Shown here one piece after another: positions 34,309-47,013 of a stretch of DNA of 64,000 nucleotides. The stretch comes from Rhizophagus irregularis. Lineage: Eukaryota; Glomeromycota; Glomeromycetes; Glomerales; Glomeraceae. Within the stretch, counting starts at the first letter, position 1. Each line of letters begins with the position of its first letter. The stretch covers positions 1,761,001 to 1,825,000 of the forward strand of contig NC_089433.1 in the NCBI RefSeq assembly GCF_026210795.1. Direction: 5' to 3'. The translations under genes were made by a program, and so were the position numbers. Below the pieces are notes generated by a model that was not told the DNA's origin, did not search any database, and saw only the letters and a program-made list of their open reading frames with translations.

Positions 34309-37300
34309 TAGTTTTTATATTATTTTGGCAATATTATTAGATATAATAATTACTACTACATACTGCTATAAATAGAGATTTTTATAATAAAACTGAAATC
34401 TAAAATCTGAAATTATCTTTTATAATAAACAATTTAATTTACTTAATAGTTGAAATTATATTCAAAATTATTTGAATTCTTTGATTTAAAATATATTAAA
34501 TTATATAATTACTTTTTTTTTTATATAAAAAATATTTTAAATCCAAAATTTTTACTAAAATTACATTTTTTCAAAAATTAATTTAAGGGTTATCTATATA
34601 CTTATCTTATCAATGATATATATTTTATAGAAATTTAAAGTTAGTGATAGCTTTAAAAATTAACTAGGATTTGCATTAACTAACTATATAATTTTTTTCT
34701 ATAAATCATATATAAATATGCTAAAGCATATTATAATCAACCTTATAATCAATCTAAAAGAAGATAAGCAATAGAAAATAAGAAGCAAAAAAAAATAATT
34801 ATTGTAAATAATAATAAAAAAATATTGTTTAGTTCTGATAATGTAATTTATTCAATTAACAAAATTTTAGAATCTTTTAAATATATAGAAAAAGGTAAAC
34901 CATCTAGTAAACATTTAAAATCATCAGTTGAAAGGTAAAAATAAAGAAAATCAAAGGAAATTATAGTTATAGATAATGTAATGATATAAATTATAATATT
35001 AAAATATGTAAAGTAACTCAATAATTTAATAGTTACTAATAACTAATATTTACTATGTTTACTTATATTACTAATTTTAATAATTATATTGTAACTTATT
35101 AATTTCAATATATTGTAATATAATAATAAAATAAACAATTATGTATCATATGATCATTCTGTAAATTTAATGAGATTATGAATAAAAATTTTTTATATTA
35201 TAATATAAAAAATGTAAATTTTAATTTTTTATTAATATAAATATTAATTTTTAGATTAAAAAATCATTAAAAAAATCAATAATAAGCCAAAATGGGCATT
35301 TATAATTAAAAAATATTGGTTCTAATTTTAATTATTTTAAAAAAATGAATAATAATAATATTTTTTAAATAGTTTTATAGGTTGCCTGCAATTTTTAAAA
35401 ATAAATTGTACTCAGATATAAAATTTATTAATATAAATCAGATTGTATAGCTAGTTAAATTAATTTACATTTTGACAATAAATTGTATAATCAAATGATC
35501 CGGACTCGGCTCAGGCGTAGATCGTCATGGAATTCCAGTTGATTTTCTGCAATTAAACCGGATCCGGATGATCGGCAATCAGGAATTCGGCTTCAGGACG
35601 ATTATTCTTAAAATAATGAGGAAGTATTTATATGGCTAGCATCAAATTTTTATAAATTTTACTCACAATATTTTTTTATTATTATAAATAGTTTAATATA
35701 ACTTTTATTTTTTTTATAAAAATTTTACATTACAATAAATAAAATAAAGATAAAAAAATTAGTTTTTATAAATTTATAATGCAAACATAAAATGATTTTT
35801 ATTAAAGCTCTATATAAAGTCAAAAATCCTACTTTTAAACATTAAAAATCATAATAATAAAAATTGGTTTTCATAATAAATTCTACATATTTTATTAAGT
35901 TTTGATATAATTACAACTAATTATCAAAATTTGAAAAAAACTAAACTGTTTAAACTAAGTTTTTGTAAAATTCAGTTTGAAAAATGGAATATATAAATTA
36001 ATGAAATAAGTAAAAATGATTTTATAACAATGGTTTAAAATTCAGTTTAAATTAAATATATAACTTAACTTTTAAACTGGTTTAAAATCAGTTTATTCAA
36101 CCAAAAAGTATAGATTACTTTAGTTTATTGATCATTTTAACAATTCTATATTATTGTATTAAGAAATTTATATTATTTTTTATAAATAAAACTTAATAAA
36201 TTTAAATGTTTTGGAGCCCGATATTTATCTTGGCTAAAATTAAGCATAGTGCTGGCCAATATCGAACATAATTCAGGCCAAAACCATTCGATTAAATTTC
36301 AGTTTGAACTGATATAAGAAATTAGGTTTTCAAGTTTGTATAATGAAACCAAACTGAAACTGAACTTAAACTGCATAAAACTGTTAAAGGTACAATTTTT
36401 TAAAATCAATGAATAATTTCCAATTTTCTAATATAAAATTAACAAATAATAATGTTTGCTGCATAATATATAATTTAAGCTATTATGGAAAAAAAGTTTA
36501 TTAAAATTACTTTATTTTTCATAAAGTTATGATTTTGAATTTTCCGGGCAAATTTGCCTGCAATTGCTTACTGTTTAAGGGATAGCACTTGAAAATCGTA
36601 GAACTATACTGAAAACAAGATTTTAATAAGAATACAAGATATTGGGAATAATAAATAAATAAAATACGTATGTTGTGCATTAATAACATCAGGTGCAGCT
36701 GACATGTGTTAGATGTAGATAGATAATGTACGTTACCTCCTATAGTAAACTTTTTTTTACTAATAAATTACATATATTACTTATAAAATATATATTATAT
36801 CCATAAGGTTGCAAAATTTTCTGATGAAGTATGAGTCGTATTCAAATAAACATACTTACTTGTTAGATTAGATTATTTTTCAGACTATTTCTGGATACGA
36901 AATTATAAATTTTATCACCTGCAAAACGTCCTTCCATAAAAATCACCACTATTCCTTTTTTTGAATAATCTTCTTAAATCGTGTTATTTCCCTGAAATTT
37001 ATTAATACTTTTGTTTAATAAAAAAAATTTATTATATCTATATCTGACGCACGTCAGCCTGCATCTGACGTATAAATAATAGTACCGGGATATCGTCATG
37101 TGACACTATTTGACATAGTCTGGACAATAAAAATTCCTTATTTTATTATGTTTTCACAAATATTTAGTTTTATATTTTTTAACAGATTTTTTAAAAATTG
37201 TTTTTAACATTAGAAAAGAAAGAAAATTTTGTTGTAGTTGTACATAAAACGGTTGACGCAAGTAGACGCTATACTAACTAAATGATAGACTATACTACAT

Positions 37301-37766
37301 ATAGAAGTAACTAACCCATAAAACGGTAAATAAATTAATGGGGCTGATCGCCACACAAGTCACGTGGAAAGAAAATTTGTTGGGAAGATCGCATATGTGG
37401 TGAATAAATTATTAAATTTTATAACATTTATATCAAATCTGAATTAATGTATTTTGACATGGACAAATTAAAAAACCATTCAAATTGGATCTTTTTTTTT
37501 GAAGATTGGTTTATTGATTTGCTACTACGTTTCGACACATTTAATCAATTAAAGTTGACAAAAATCATTATTGAAAATAATTTATAAAATATAAACGCGT
37601 TTATTTTTTGATCTAAATATAAAGAAGCTGACTATAACGCGAAAAAGTATTATAACAGCCAATAAAAAAAATATTTATAACAGAAAAAAAGAAAAAAACA
37701 AATAAAAATAACAAAAAGCTTCTTAAAATAAATTGATACTATCTTGTTATTAACTACAAGAAAATT

Positions 37767-38084
37767 TTACGCGCAAGACTTTGTGGTGCAAGAAGTTCCC
37801 GAAGGGCAACAAGTACCATCACCGCAAGATACACCATAACTACCGCATCCATAGGGGTGACAGCATCCGACTGCACATGGAACTAATCCTTGGGACGAAC
37901 ACGACTGTCTTTTCGTCAAACGGTGTGGACCACTTGTCCTTCCTTTTTCTTCCGGTCGTCTTTTATCTATGGAGTTCTCTTTAACTCTACTATTATCATC
38001 TCTTTTCCAAATAGAAGGTGTAGCAGAAGCGAATGCGATAAAAGCTACAATTAGAGCGAGTATTAGGATAAATTTTTTATTCAT
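37767..38084 (-). CDS. Small secreted Cys-rich protein with Kex2-type sites
   Basis: Single-exon, 105-residue protein from ATG at 38084. Residues 1-21 form a clear signal peptide (MNKKF, then a hydrophobic run ending near FASA). A polar linker follows with dibasic sites: KR at about 27-28, KRR at about 41-43 and LTKR at about 57-60. After the last KR begins a compact domain of about 45 residues with ten Cys, including GCC and TCCPSG. This layout fits pre-pro processing by Kex2 and release of a disulfide-bonded peptide; CxxGTCCPSGxxC resembles granulin or EGF-like Cys spacing. A TATAAATAAG sequence (minus strand, 38192-38201) lies about 110 nt upstream. Role as an effector or signalling peptide is inference. 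Confidence 0.85.
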   Translation of the reverse strand: MNKKFILILALIVAFIAFASATPSIWKRDDNSRVKENSIDKRRPEEKGRTSGPHRLTKRQSCSSQGLVPCAVGCCHPYGCGSYGVSCGDGTCCPSGTSCTTKSCA

Positions 38085-39690
38085 GATTTTTGAAGATTAT
38101 TAAAGAATTAATGAGTTTTCGTAATTAAGGAGTTTCTTTATTTTTCGTTTTTTATTTTTTATTTTTGCGTGTTAGGAAAGGAAGAATAAAGCTTATTTAT
38201 AAAACATTTTACAATAGCAGACTCGTTAATGATTATTCTGTTGCGCATTCATTGTTTAAACACTTTTAGATCAAACATTTTGGAGTAACTGATTAAAATG
38301 GGGATATAAAGAAAGAAAAAAATTATTATCAAACAAATCTAAATCTCATTCACTTTAGACATAGTAAATGAAATGATCAAATAAGAAATATTATAAAGAC
38401 GAAGAAACACCACCAAACAAATTTAATGGTTCATGTATGAACATTTAATTGCGAAACATTACAAATCGCAAAGAGGAATCTTGTAATGATCAAAATAGAA
38501 TGCCATCAAACGAATTTATTGTCCCCCTGAATTTTTTTTTTCTTAAAACAGCAAAAATAAATTTTCCATTAAAGGTTTTATAATGAGATGACCAGATGAC
38601 CCGAATCAGGGGTAATGATCTTTTGTTACAGAAATCGATAATTGTTAAGTCGATCCGTTTTTTAAGAATGGTGCAGTTAATTTTCTGCGATTAAACCAGC
38701 CGGATGATCGGCAATCAGGAATTCGGCTCCGTTTTTCACCATTATCGTTTTTCGTTTTTTATATTCCGTCTTTTATATTCCATATTTTTTTTTATAAAAG
38801 GCAAGTCGAAGCGGACAAATCTGCACCTATTTCAACATGATGATAAATGATGTCACATGAATTCTTCGGTTTTCCCCGTTGCACAACAATCCAACAATTT
38901 CTTATTTTAGTTACTACGGTTCCCGTTCCCTAACTTCCCGGTCAAAATATGTATGACAAACATATTCTCTGAAAATTAAAAAACGGTATTTCATTATTTC
39001 TTTTCTTTTACGAGAATGTAGACACAAAAAGAATTTTTTGCAAGACATTAATATTAATAAATAGATTTATAATACTTAATAATATGGTACTTATTTTTAA
39101 AAAATAAATTTTTTTATTTTAATATTTTATATCAATATTATTATATTAAAAAATAATTATTTTTATTAAATATTTCTTTTCGAATCAAGAAAAGAAAATG
39201 TTTGTCATACATAATCATGCATATCTTGACCGGGTCAAGAAAGTAATACGAGGTAATTTTTGCGTTCCCTAGTGTAGATATCATGGACAGTCAAGACGGA
39301 ACTTCAAAAACAATTACACTTAAAATACTTTGCATGGATAATTTTCGTTTTAATATATAAATTCTTTTATACACAGTCTTGATATAATGGAACATAAGTA
39401 AAGTCTTTGATATATCGGAATTGGGGTCTGGAATGGATTTATCATAATTTATAATTAATTTACCCTCGATATAACGGATTTTTGACAAATTTTACTAATG
39501 GAACGGATAGTTCCATTATATCGAATTTCACTGTGTATAAAGCGGGTTTGGTACGAAGTCAATCAGTTATAAAATTTTTAGTTCAAAGGACCAATATGTT
39601 TGTGAACATTTTAAATGACGCTTTTTTCAGTAACTATTTTTTTATCTGATCACTTCAGCTACAGCAACTGGAGATGAGACGGCCACGCTA
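38085..39690. other. Intergenic with dispersed repeats
   Basis: 38640-38735 shares GGATGATCGGCAATCAGGAA with the island at 35580. 39365-39535 carries TATAACGGA/TATAATGGA motifs facing each other, a MITE-like remnant also hinted at 14290. No gene is supported. Confidence 0.45.
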
Positions 39691-40917
39691 GCAGACGACA
39701 TTAAAAAAAATATAAGATGAAAGATAATCGAGAAGGCGGGAACTTCTTTGACTTAATCGAAGAAAAGCTTGAGAAATGGGGAATGCCGGGTGGAGAAGCT
39801 GGTGAAGTTCGCTATGAAAAAAAGTTGAGGGCCTTTTCGTCTTACACAGTTTGAAGGAAGTGTTAACGAGATGTAGCATTGACTCCAATAGTACGGACAT
39901 CATCCCACAAACCCACGAAATTCAAGACCCCAACGAACGAACACTTCGAGCATTGTATGATAGAAATTTTAGTCAGTTATGGGTCTTTGGTCATATAGCT
40001 TGAAAGCCATGCGTAATGAGTACGTTTCGATCATCTTCACACGGTGGGAGATGCTACGAATAAGGAATTTAGTATGAGACCTGAATACGAAATAATTGGT
40101 GATGAAAGTTGCGGTGAGTTGATTATGCAATCAAGACATGGGAATCCCTCGTTAACATAGCTAATCCGGAATATAATATATCATAGCTAAAAAAATGTTT
40201 TCTTGAGGTGAGAATTTTTTTTTCTTATGTTAATTTTTCATCGACCACGAACTGTGAATAGTAAATAATCGTAGGTTTATTAAAGGACAGGGCATGTGCA
40301 GAAGATGACTCTCCCTCAAAGAAAAAAGCTAGAATAGAGGGTTATCGTTCGAAAAAAATAATCGTGTAATATTAGTCTGTAGATATAGAATAAAAATTTT
40401 CGTCATGTATCACGGGCAAAGTCCCAATCATTGTATTTATTTTTTGCGTACATTAATAAAAATTTTTTCTTGGCAAAAGTGATCGGGCGTTACAAATTAT
40501 AACATATATTTTTTTATTTTGAATGCTTACTTGACTTTGTCAAGGTTTTATAGATCATGTCATAGTGAATTATTGAGACAACGAGCTTAAAGATTGAGAA
40601 AGCTGAGATAGAGGCTAGAAATGTTGAGCTTCTAAAACAGATTATGGAAGAGAATGCCAAGCGTGATGCTGAGAATGCTCAACACAATCTAGTATCCGGG
40701 AGCTCGAGAGTATATACTCGCAATATTGGAGCAGGGCTCTTGCAGTAGATGTACAGGCACAGAACAATAAGTAAGTCATTGACCAAAACAATGCTGACAC
40801 CAAGTCACTGAAGGACAGGGAGCCCGATTGCAAAATAAATGACACCGGCTCAAAGTCATTAGAGGATAAGGAGGTGGTCACCTTCTTGGATGAGAGGTAC
40901 ATGAGGAACTTTTAAAC
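39691..40917 (+). pseudogene. Relic of a SAM-domain / coiled-coil family gene
   Basis: Out-of-frame blocks on the plus strand resemble a family I recognise as expanded in Glomeromycotina. About 39735-39850 reads FFDLIEEKLEKWGMPGG and then LRAFSSY, a SAM-like end. About 39850-39940 has KEV-RCSIDSN and TDIIPQTHEIQDPN. About 40050-40115 reads NKEFSMRPEYEIIGDESCG. About 40585-40680 is a Glu/Lys-rich coiled coil (KIEKAEIEARNVELLKQI), and the end near 40885 reads TFLDERYMRNF. Frameshifts and stops separate the blocks, so it is not functional. The family link rests on memory of these motifs. Confidence 0.5.
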
Positions 40918-41065
40918 AAGAAAAGGCAGCTTGTGCGGCAAGATTAATTATGTGAGCCATGTATCTCACATGATTATTATCTATAGTAAAATCTATATTT
41001 CTCTTCTGACAAACCAATTCTAATATCTTCATTAAGGAATTATTATTGGAAGCGTTATCTATCGT
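40918..41065 (-). pseudogene. hAT transposase fragment
   Basis: The minus strand reads TIDNASNNNSLMK, then HVRYMAHIINLAAQAAFS. This matches the hAT/Ac catalytic-core pattern DNAxNN followed by H(I/V)RCxAHxxNLxxQ; Tyr replaces the usual Cys. Only about 49 codons remain, so it cannot act. It abuts the relic gene to its left. Confidence 0.7.
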
Positions 41066-41550
41066 ATATGTTATAATTTATTATTTTTATATAACAGATA
41101 ATAAATTTGTAAATAAATAAATAATAAATAATGAAATAATGATGGCATAAATATACTTTGGTAAGATAGAATAATAACGAAATTACAGAAAGTTTATCAG
41201 AATCATATATATATATTAAACCAGTCAAAAACAATCTTAATTTCAAAAAGATAATTTACTTATTCATATATAAATTTGGAAATCTACACAATATTAAACC
41301 GACCATTATAAGCTTCCTGCATGATGTATTACTACTATTATTAAAAATATTTTTTAAATAGTAATTTAGTTGATATACTTTATTCCGTCACCCGATAGGC
41401 CATTTAACTTAAGTCCATAAAAATAATTTGAAATTTTATAAATAATAATAATCATAATTGTTATTTTAATAAAAGTTATTCTACAAAACTATACTAAATA
41501 ACCGTTCATGATTCATCCGTTATTAGCTGTACTGTTATTATTATTAAGAT
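41066..41550. other. AT-rich intergenic
   Basis: Downstream of the membrane-protein gene on its strand. No gene or assignable repeat. Confidence 0.4.
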
Positions 41551-42921
41551 TTAAGATTCTTCAACTATTTTTTCATTATTGAAATCCCAATTGTTTTGAC
41601 TTAGAGGTTCTTCAATTATTTCATCATTGTCAGAGAATGATGATCTTTTCTCATGTTGTTGAAGAAATTGAGATGGTGAATCGATTGTATCTATCGTTAA
41701 TAAGGAATTTGTTTTGATTTTTGTTGGCTTCTCTTGATTTCTTTTATTATTTCCTTGATTAGATTTGCCCTCAATGACTCGCACAATTTCAGCATCAGCG
41801 GTAATCACGTAAGATAAGAATATATTTATTAAACACTTTGCTGCAAATGTTACGGGACTTAAGCTTTGGCTCAAAATATAAAGATCTACAAAACCAAATG
41901 CATGAAAGATAAAAATCACGAATAAGCGTAAGAAATTCCAGTATATAACGGCAGTGAATATAGACCTTTTTGGGCGTCCCATATTTGTAGATAAACTTGC
42001 AACATTTTTATTAGCCTCTTTTAATATAAGAATTAAACGGACGGTCACATATATATCAATGAAAATTTCAACTAATATCTCAGTAATCGAATAATATCGT
42101 AAAGTGATAATATTGAGGTCACAAACTATTAAATTAATCTCGGAAATAGTTTGAAGTTCTGGTCTTTGTAAACCGAGTTGAGGGACCTTTTAATAAAGAA
42201 ATTAAATTTTTTTAGCAATTTTTAATTACAGTAAAAAAAAAATTAAGGATTTTACTTACTGCTAAGCAGGTTCTGATCACAAATAATATAATACCAATCC
42301 ATTTGTCTGTATTTTTATTATGTATTTGTTTTAAATGCCATAATAAGAAAGCTGTTAATGCCAACCTTATGCTAACATTACCGATGGCTGCCATGTATTG
42401 AAAAGATACGCATTGAGGTAGAGTGGCAATGTGAGGAGTCATATGTACGCCAAATACACTACCAAAACGCAATATATTGGCAAAATTTACAATTATTTTA
42501 AGAAAATTCGAAATTTTTGTCTCGCGAACTTTGTACAAAAATATCGAAACGATCATATTATGTAAACTTATCTGGAAAAAAAAATTACGTATATATTAAA
42601 ATTCTATATGTTGTACGTATAATTTGATTTACATTTACAGACTATACCGTATATCGTAGGAGATAATAGTAAAACCACAAATTTTGGTAACAAAGAATTT
42701 TGATAAAACATGTACAAAATTTATATAGAGAATACTATACTATTGCCTACGATATAAGGTACATTAGTGTATATATATATATAGCATAGATAGCTTACCA
42801 CCACGGTTATCCCAACAAAAACTCCAATATACGCTTGTTTCTGAAAATAATCCATTTTTAAGACAATTAACAAGGACTGAATGAAATTTCGAAAAAAAAA
42901 TACTCCTAATAAATATGACAT
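41551..42921 (-). CDS. Multi-pass (about seven-helix) membrane protein, 3 exons, 356 aa
   Basis: Exons 42921-42799, 42571-42260 and 42186-41551 join in phase (41 + 104 + 211 codons) with GT-AG borders. Hydrophobic segments: an N-terminal one (FVGITVV across the first junction), then IIVNFANILRFGSVFG, VSIRLALTAFLLWHL, WIGIILFVIRTCLAV, ILVEIFIDIYVTVRLILIL, YWNFLRLFVIFIFHAFGFV and CLINIFLSYVITADA. A hydrophilic, Ser/Asn/Glu-rich tail of about 75 residues follows, which includes QHEKRSSFSDNDE. Short loops plus a charged C-terminal tail resemble a 7TM receptor, but no family signature is recognised and transporter-like roles remain possible. It lies alone, upstream (in transcription order) of the transposon debris. 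Confidence 0.8.
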
Positions 42922-44228
42922 GTTTATATAAAATAATGAAAGAATAAAATCTTAATTTTCGATTTTCCGAATCCGTGGAACGACCGGTCAGTAATACAGA
43001 TAAATAAGTTGTGACATTACTTCCGAAAAGGAAATTAATTGTTTTTACTTTTTAGAATAATTTTTAGAAATCGGTTGATAATACAGAATGAAAAATATTA
43101 TTGCTAAAAAAAAAGTTATACAAACTAACAATGCTTATTAATATAATAGTATTTCTTTTTACGTTTTCGTTCTCAGTGACCAAAATCAGAATTTTTTTTT
43201 TAATTAATACAAACTAGGTTTAATATTTTTACTGCCTGGTGTGTTAAACCACCTGATGACCCGAACTTGATGTCTTGGCTGAATACATGTTGTTTTTTCG
43301 GTTAATAAAAAAGCCCGTTTATCATTTTATTGGTTTATTTCGGAGTCAGTTATTTTTATAAATTCCTTTTAGAGAAGCTGTTCAACTATAATATTATCAA
43401 GACAAAGAACGCACAGCAGCTATGTAACATTTGTTTATACGTACAAAGATATGATAATTTAAAATAACGGGAACTTTTAAATAAAAATGATAATTTACAG
43501 TACAGATTTCCATATAAAAATTGTGTTTTTTGGGCAAAATTTTTAGAGATCGGCACAATGCATTTAAGTCATTTGACCAATATTAAATAGTGCTCATATC
43601 ACGTGTTTTATAATTTATGTTTAATTTATCCATTTTTCATTTAATAATTTATTAACTTGGCATTCTGAACAATAAATTCAAATTTACTGTCCAGTTAAGT
43701 AAATAATCACTTTCACCACTTGGCTTATATTTAAATAATCATAAGTAAATGAGAATGATAGTACAATTTTACTAATAAAGAAATACTTACCAAATTCTGT
43801 TACCAAACATAAAGGAATAAAATTTGTAAAATATGTACTCTATTAACTAAAAATTATTCTAAGGTATCATCATTTTTATTATTTCCATTTGATTATATGA
43901 TATTTTATCAATTAACATAAAGCAACACAAAGTGATAAAAATGGTTTTTATAGTCCAGCCAGATCAGTTTTTGTTAAGTCTTAAAAAAAAAATTTTTTTA
44001 TATTGTTATTATACTAGGTAAGAATTTTTAAAAATTGAAAAAAATTTTCATATACAAAATTTTTGAAAAAAAAATTAAAAGCTAGGTTGCTGGATTATTG
44101 ACCATAAAATCAAATTTGTATGGCCTAATATATAACATTATTGCAAAATACAAGCTTAAATACCAGTTATATATAGCTTATAAGAAATTCTTTATTATTA
44201 AATAATTTTCTTGCATTTTAAAAATATA
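42922..44228. other. Intergenic, upstream of the membrane-protein gene
   Basis: AT-rich, with no open frame of note. A short GC-richer patch near 43240-43320 contains CACCTGATGACCCGAAC, similar in style to 38590-38610. Nothing else supported. Confidence 0.4.
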
Positions 44229-45135
44229 CAGTACTGGCAAAAAGTAATTAGAATTGCAAAAAAATGCAATAAATGAGAAACCAGCGATTGAAATTACTTT
44301 AAATTTTACAGATTTATTGCCAAATGGATTAATATTAAATGTATAAAATGTCAGCTTTTTATCTTATTTCCTTATCTTACAATTGATTTTTTTTTTCGAA
44401 AAAAAATCCATTAAAAATTTAAGCAAGGTAAAAATTTAATAAAGATTTTTAATATTGTCCTTAATCATTAACAATCAACATATATAATTATAATAAAAAA
44501 TTATAAACATAAAAATATATCTTTAATTGATTTATTGAAAAAATTTGGTTGTTACTTAATTATTAGTTAGTTTTTCATTAATGTTGACTTAAAAATTATT
44601 AAAATAAAATAAAATTTAAATATATTATACTTATTTTTTCAAATATTTTGAATATTATTAAACTAACATTAAAAAGTCTTTATTATAATCCTTTATAATT
44701 ATTGTAATTAAAATTTAATTTTTGAATTTTAGTTCTTTTTACTAAAATTAAAGATTAGGTTAGGTTGCGATCAATATAGTAAAGAAACTTTGATCTCAAT
44801 TTTCTCAATAACCAACAAATAAAAAAGTTTCAAATTTTTTTTAATAAAATTAGCTTAGTGTAAACTTTAATTTATAATCATTCAACATTTTTATGAATTT
44901 TAATTTGAATACTATAATTAGAATTTCAGATTTTTTATAAGTTAAATATTTTACAATTTTTTTTTTTGAATTAAAAAATCAATTGAGAAACAAAGAAATA
45001 AGATAAAAGGCTGATAATTTATATACATAATAATGACATATTTGGCAAAAACTCTATAAAATTTGAAGTAATTTTAATCATTGGTTTCTCATTTATCACA
45101 TTTTTTGCAATTCTGATTACTTTTTGCCAGTACTG
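44229..45135. mobile_element. 907-bp non-autonomous Tc1/mariner-like element
   Basis: Starts CAGTACTGGCAAAAAGTAAT and ends with its reverse complement, with TA flanking each side. The inverted repeats extend imperfectly for about 100 bp (GATAAATGAGAAACCA near both ends). The AT-rich interior has no transposase frame. Confidence 0.85.
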
Positions 45136-47013
45136 TATATAAAATAAAGATTATATTTATACAAATAAAAAATAAGCTGTTTTTAAATTAAGTTATGATA
45201 AATATAATTATGTAAAATTATTGATTGTTATTTGTTTAATATCCATTAAGTATTTTTTATTATAGTACTACTAATTTTTTAGTTTGCATTAAATAATTGC
45301 CATATTATTACCTTAAAACTTTTCTCAGGTAATGCAAATAATATTACTTTACAGACTATTAAGCCTAAAATCATTCAATTGATATTAAATATAATAATAG
45401 GTTTTTGCTCCATATTGTTGCATTTCTAAACATTTTGCTACTTAGCTATAAAAGCTAAATATTAGCAGTTAATTTGTTACTTAGATAAATTCATTTTGGC
45501 TTTCAAGAAGTTTATTTGAATTTTGCATTATAATAAAATAATAGATTGGAAAAAATCACAAGGCATTACCAATGCAAATAAAAGTTCTAGTACTAATTAT
45601 TTTTTCAAGTAAATCTCTGATTAGCCAAATTTTAATGAATAATCAATAGAGTTTGGAAACAGATGCACCATCTGGTTTTTAAACTAGTTTCACCCATTTT
45701 TTTTACAATTCGGTTCAATCCGGATTCATGCTGCAAAAACCAGTTTGTGTTTAAAGCAAGTGCAACCGGATGCTCAACCCAGTGTGATATCAAAACTTTA
45801 TAGTGTTGGCCCAAATTACGAAATTATAAATCACATGATACTGGGTAAATAGTTTAGCCACCAGGATTTTATCAGTTATAGAAAATTAAATTCTGGAATT
45901 ATATTACACAAATTTTGTAATTCTGGCTGAAATTATAAATTCGGCCAATTATATGCCGATCGTATTTAATTCTGGCCAAAATTACAGTGTACTGTACACT
46001 TGACAAATTCATGCGGGTTGTCAGTAAATAGAATTTTGTAATTTGTCACATGTCCCGTACATTTTGAAATCAGTGTAAGCCTGATGCAAAATGGAAACTC
46101 TAATCCAGGATGTAGATAGGACCCCGAACAATATATATATAGGTCAGATAAAAAATTCAAAATTTACTAAGGTCAATAAGCAAATATTTTTCATGTCTGC
46201 TAAGCAAACTTTTATCTAACCCATAAATTTTTTACACTGCTAAGCAATTTATTTTATGACATATATATATTTATATATAATTTTTTTTATAAAATATATA
46301 TATAAAAAAAACTAAAAAAACAAAAATTTTTGAAATAATGTATGGATAAAGCTATTATTATTTTTTTGTAATATTACAACTTATAAATATTTCTTATTAA
46401 TATTTCGTATATCTGTTCTGTGACTTTAGAGCGTAATTTAGGCACTTTAGTCAAAGGAAACATCTAAAATCTTCTTAAGTAAAGTTGTTCAGCAGATTCG
46501 AATCTACTTATATATAAATTTTTATCATGATTGAATAAATATTTATGGATTTATTCATGTTTTTGTAACGCCACCAATACGCGGAATTTTTATTTTTAAA
46601 ATTTACTGTAAAATTTGTCAAAAAAAATATTTTTAAAAAATTTTCTAAGTAAGAATAATGAAATAACTTTTATTGATTATTACAAAAATTATAGTGTAAA
46701 ATTATAAAAAACAGCAAAACACTTATTTTTTCCTTTCCACCCACCCGTTGCTCTTATTTTCAATATATATTTTTACTGTTACATGAACGCATGTATGATT
46801 TATAATTTTAATGTTATGCGGATACGTATTTGTTTTATCAAAAACATGTTACATGATCACGTCTAAAAATGATTCCTGTATTATGTATACAATTAACTTA
46901 TTCTTTGTATTAAAAATAGTAAATTTTTTTTACACAAACATGTTTATAACTTTGTTTACATATTTTATTAGATTTTTTTAATGTGAAAATGTAAATATAT
47001 ATTATATTATATA
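45136..47013. other. AT-rich intergenic with minor repeats
   Basis: 45630-46160 is less AT-biased and holds TTCTGGCCAAAATTA-type motifs and the palindrome GTGTACTGTACAC. Frames here (45632-45814, 45966-46160) have no recognised domain. The remainder is simple AT sequence. Confidence 0.4.

Larger units (their letters stand above)
31490..37766. other. Extremely AT-rich gene desert
   Basis: About 6.3 kb of mostly A/T sequence with simple (TAATAT)n-like stretches, especially 32690-33320, and no open frame worth reporting. It contains two MITEs (listed separately). A short GC-richer island at 35496-35610 contains GGATGATCGGCAATCAGGAA, which recurs near 38700. Confidence 0.75.

Noticed and set aside
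37781-37984. Plus-strand frame opposite the secreted-peptide gene
   Set aside because: Shadow of the minus-strand gene, which has a signal peptide and ordered Cys pattern.
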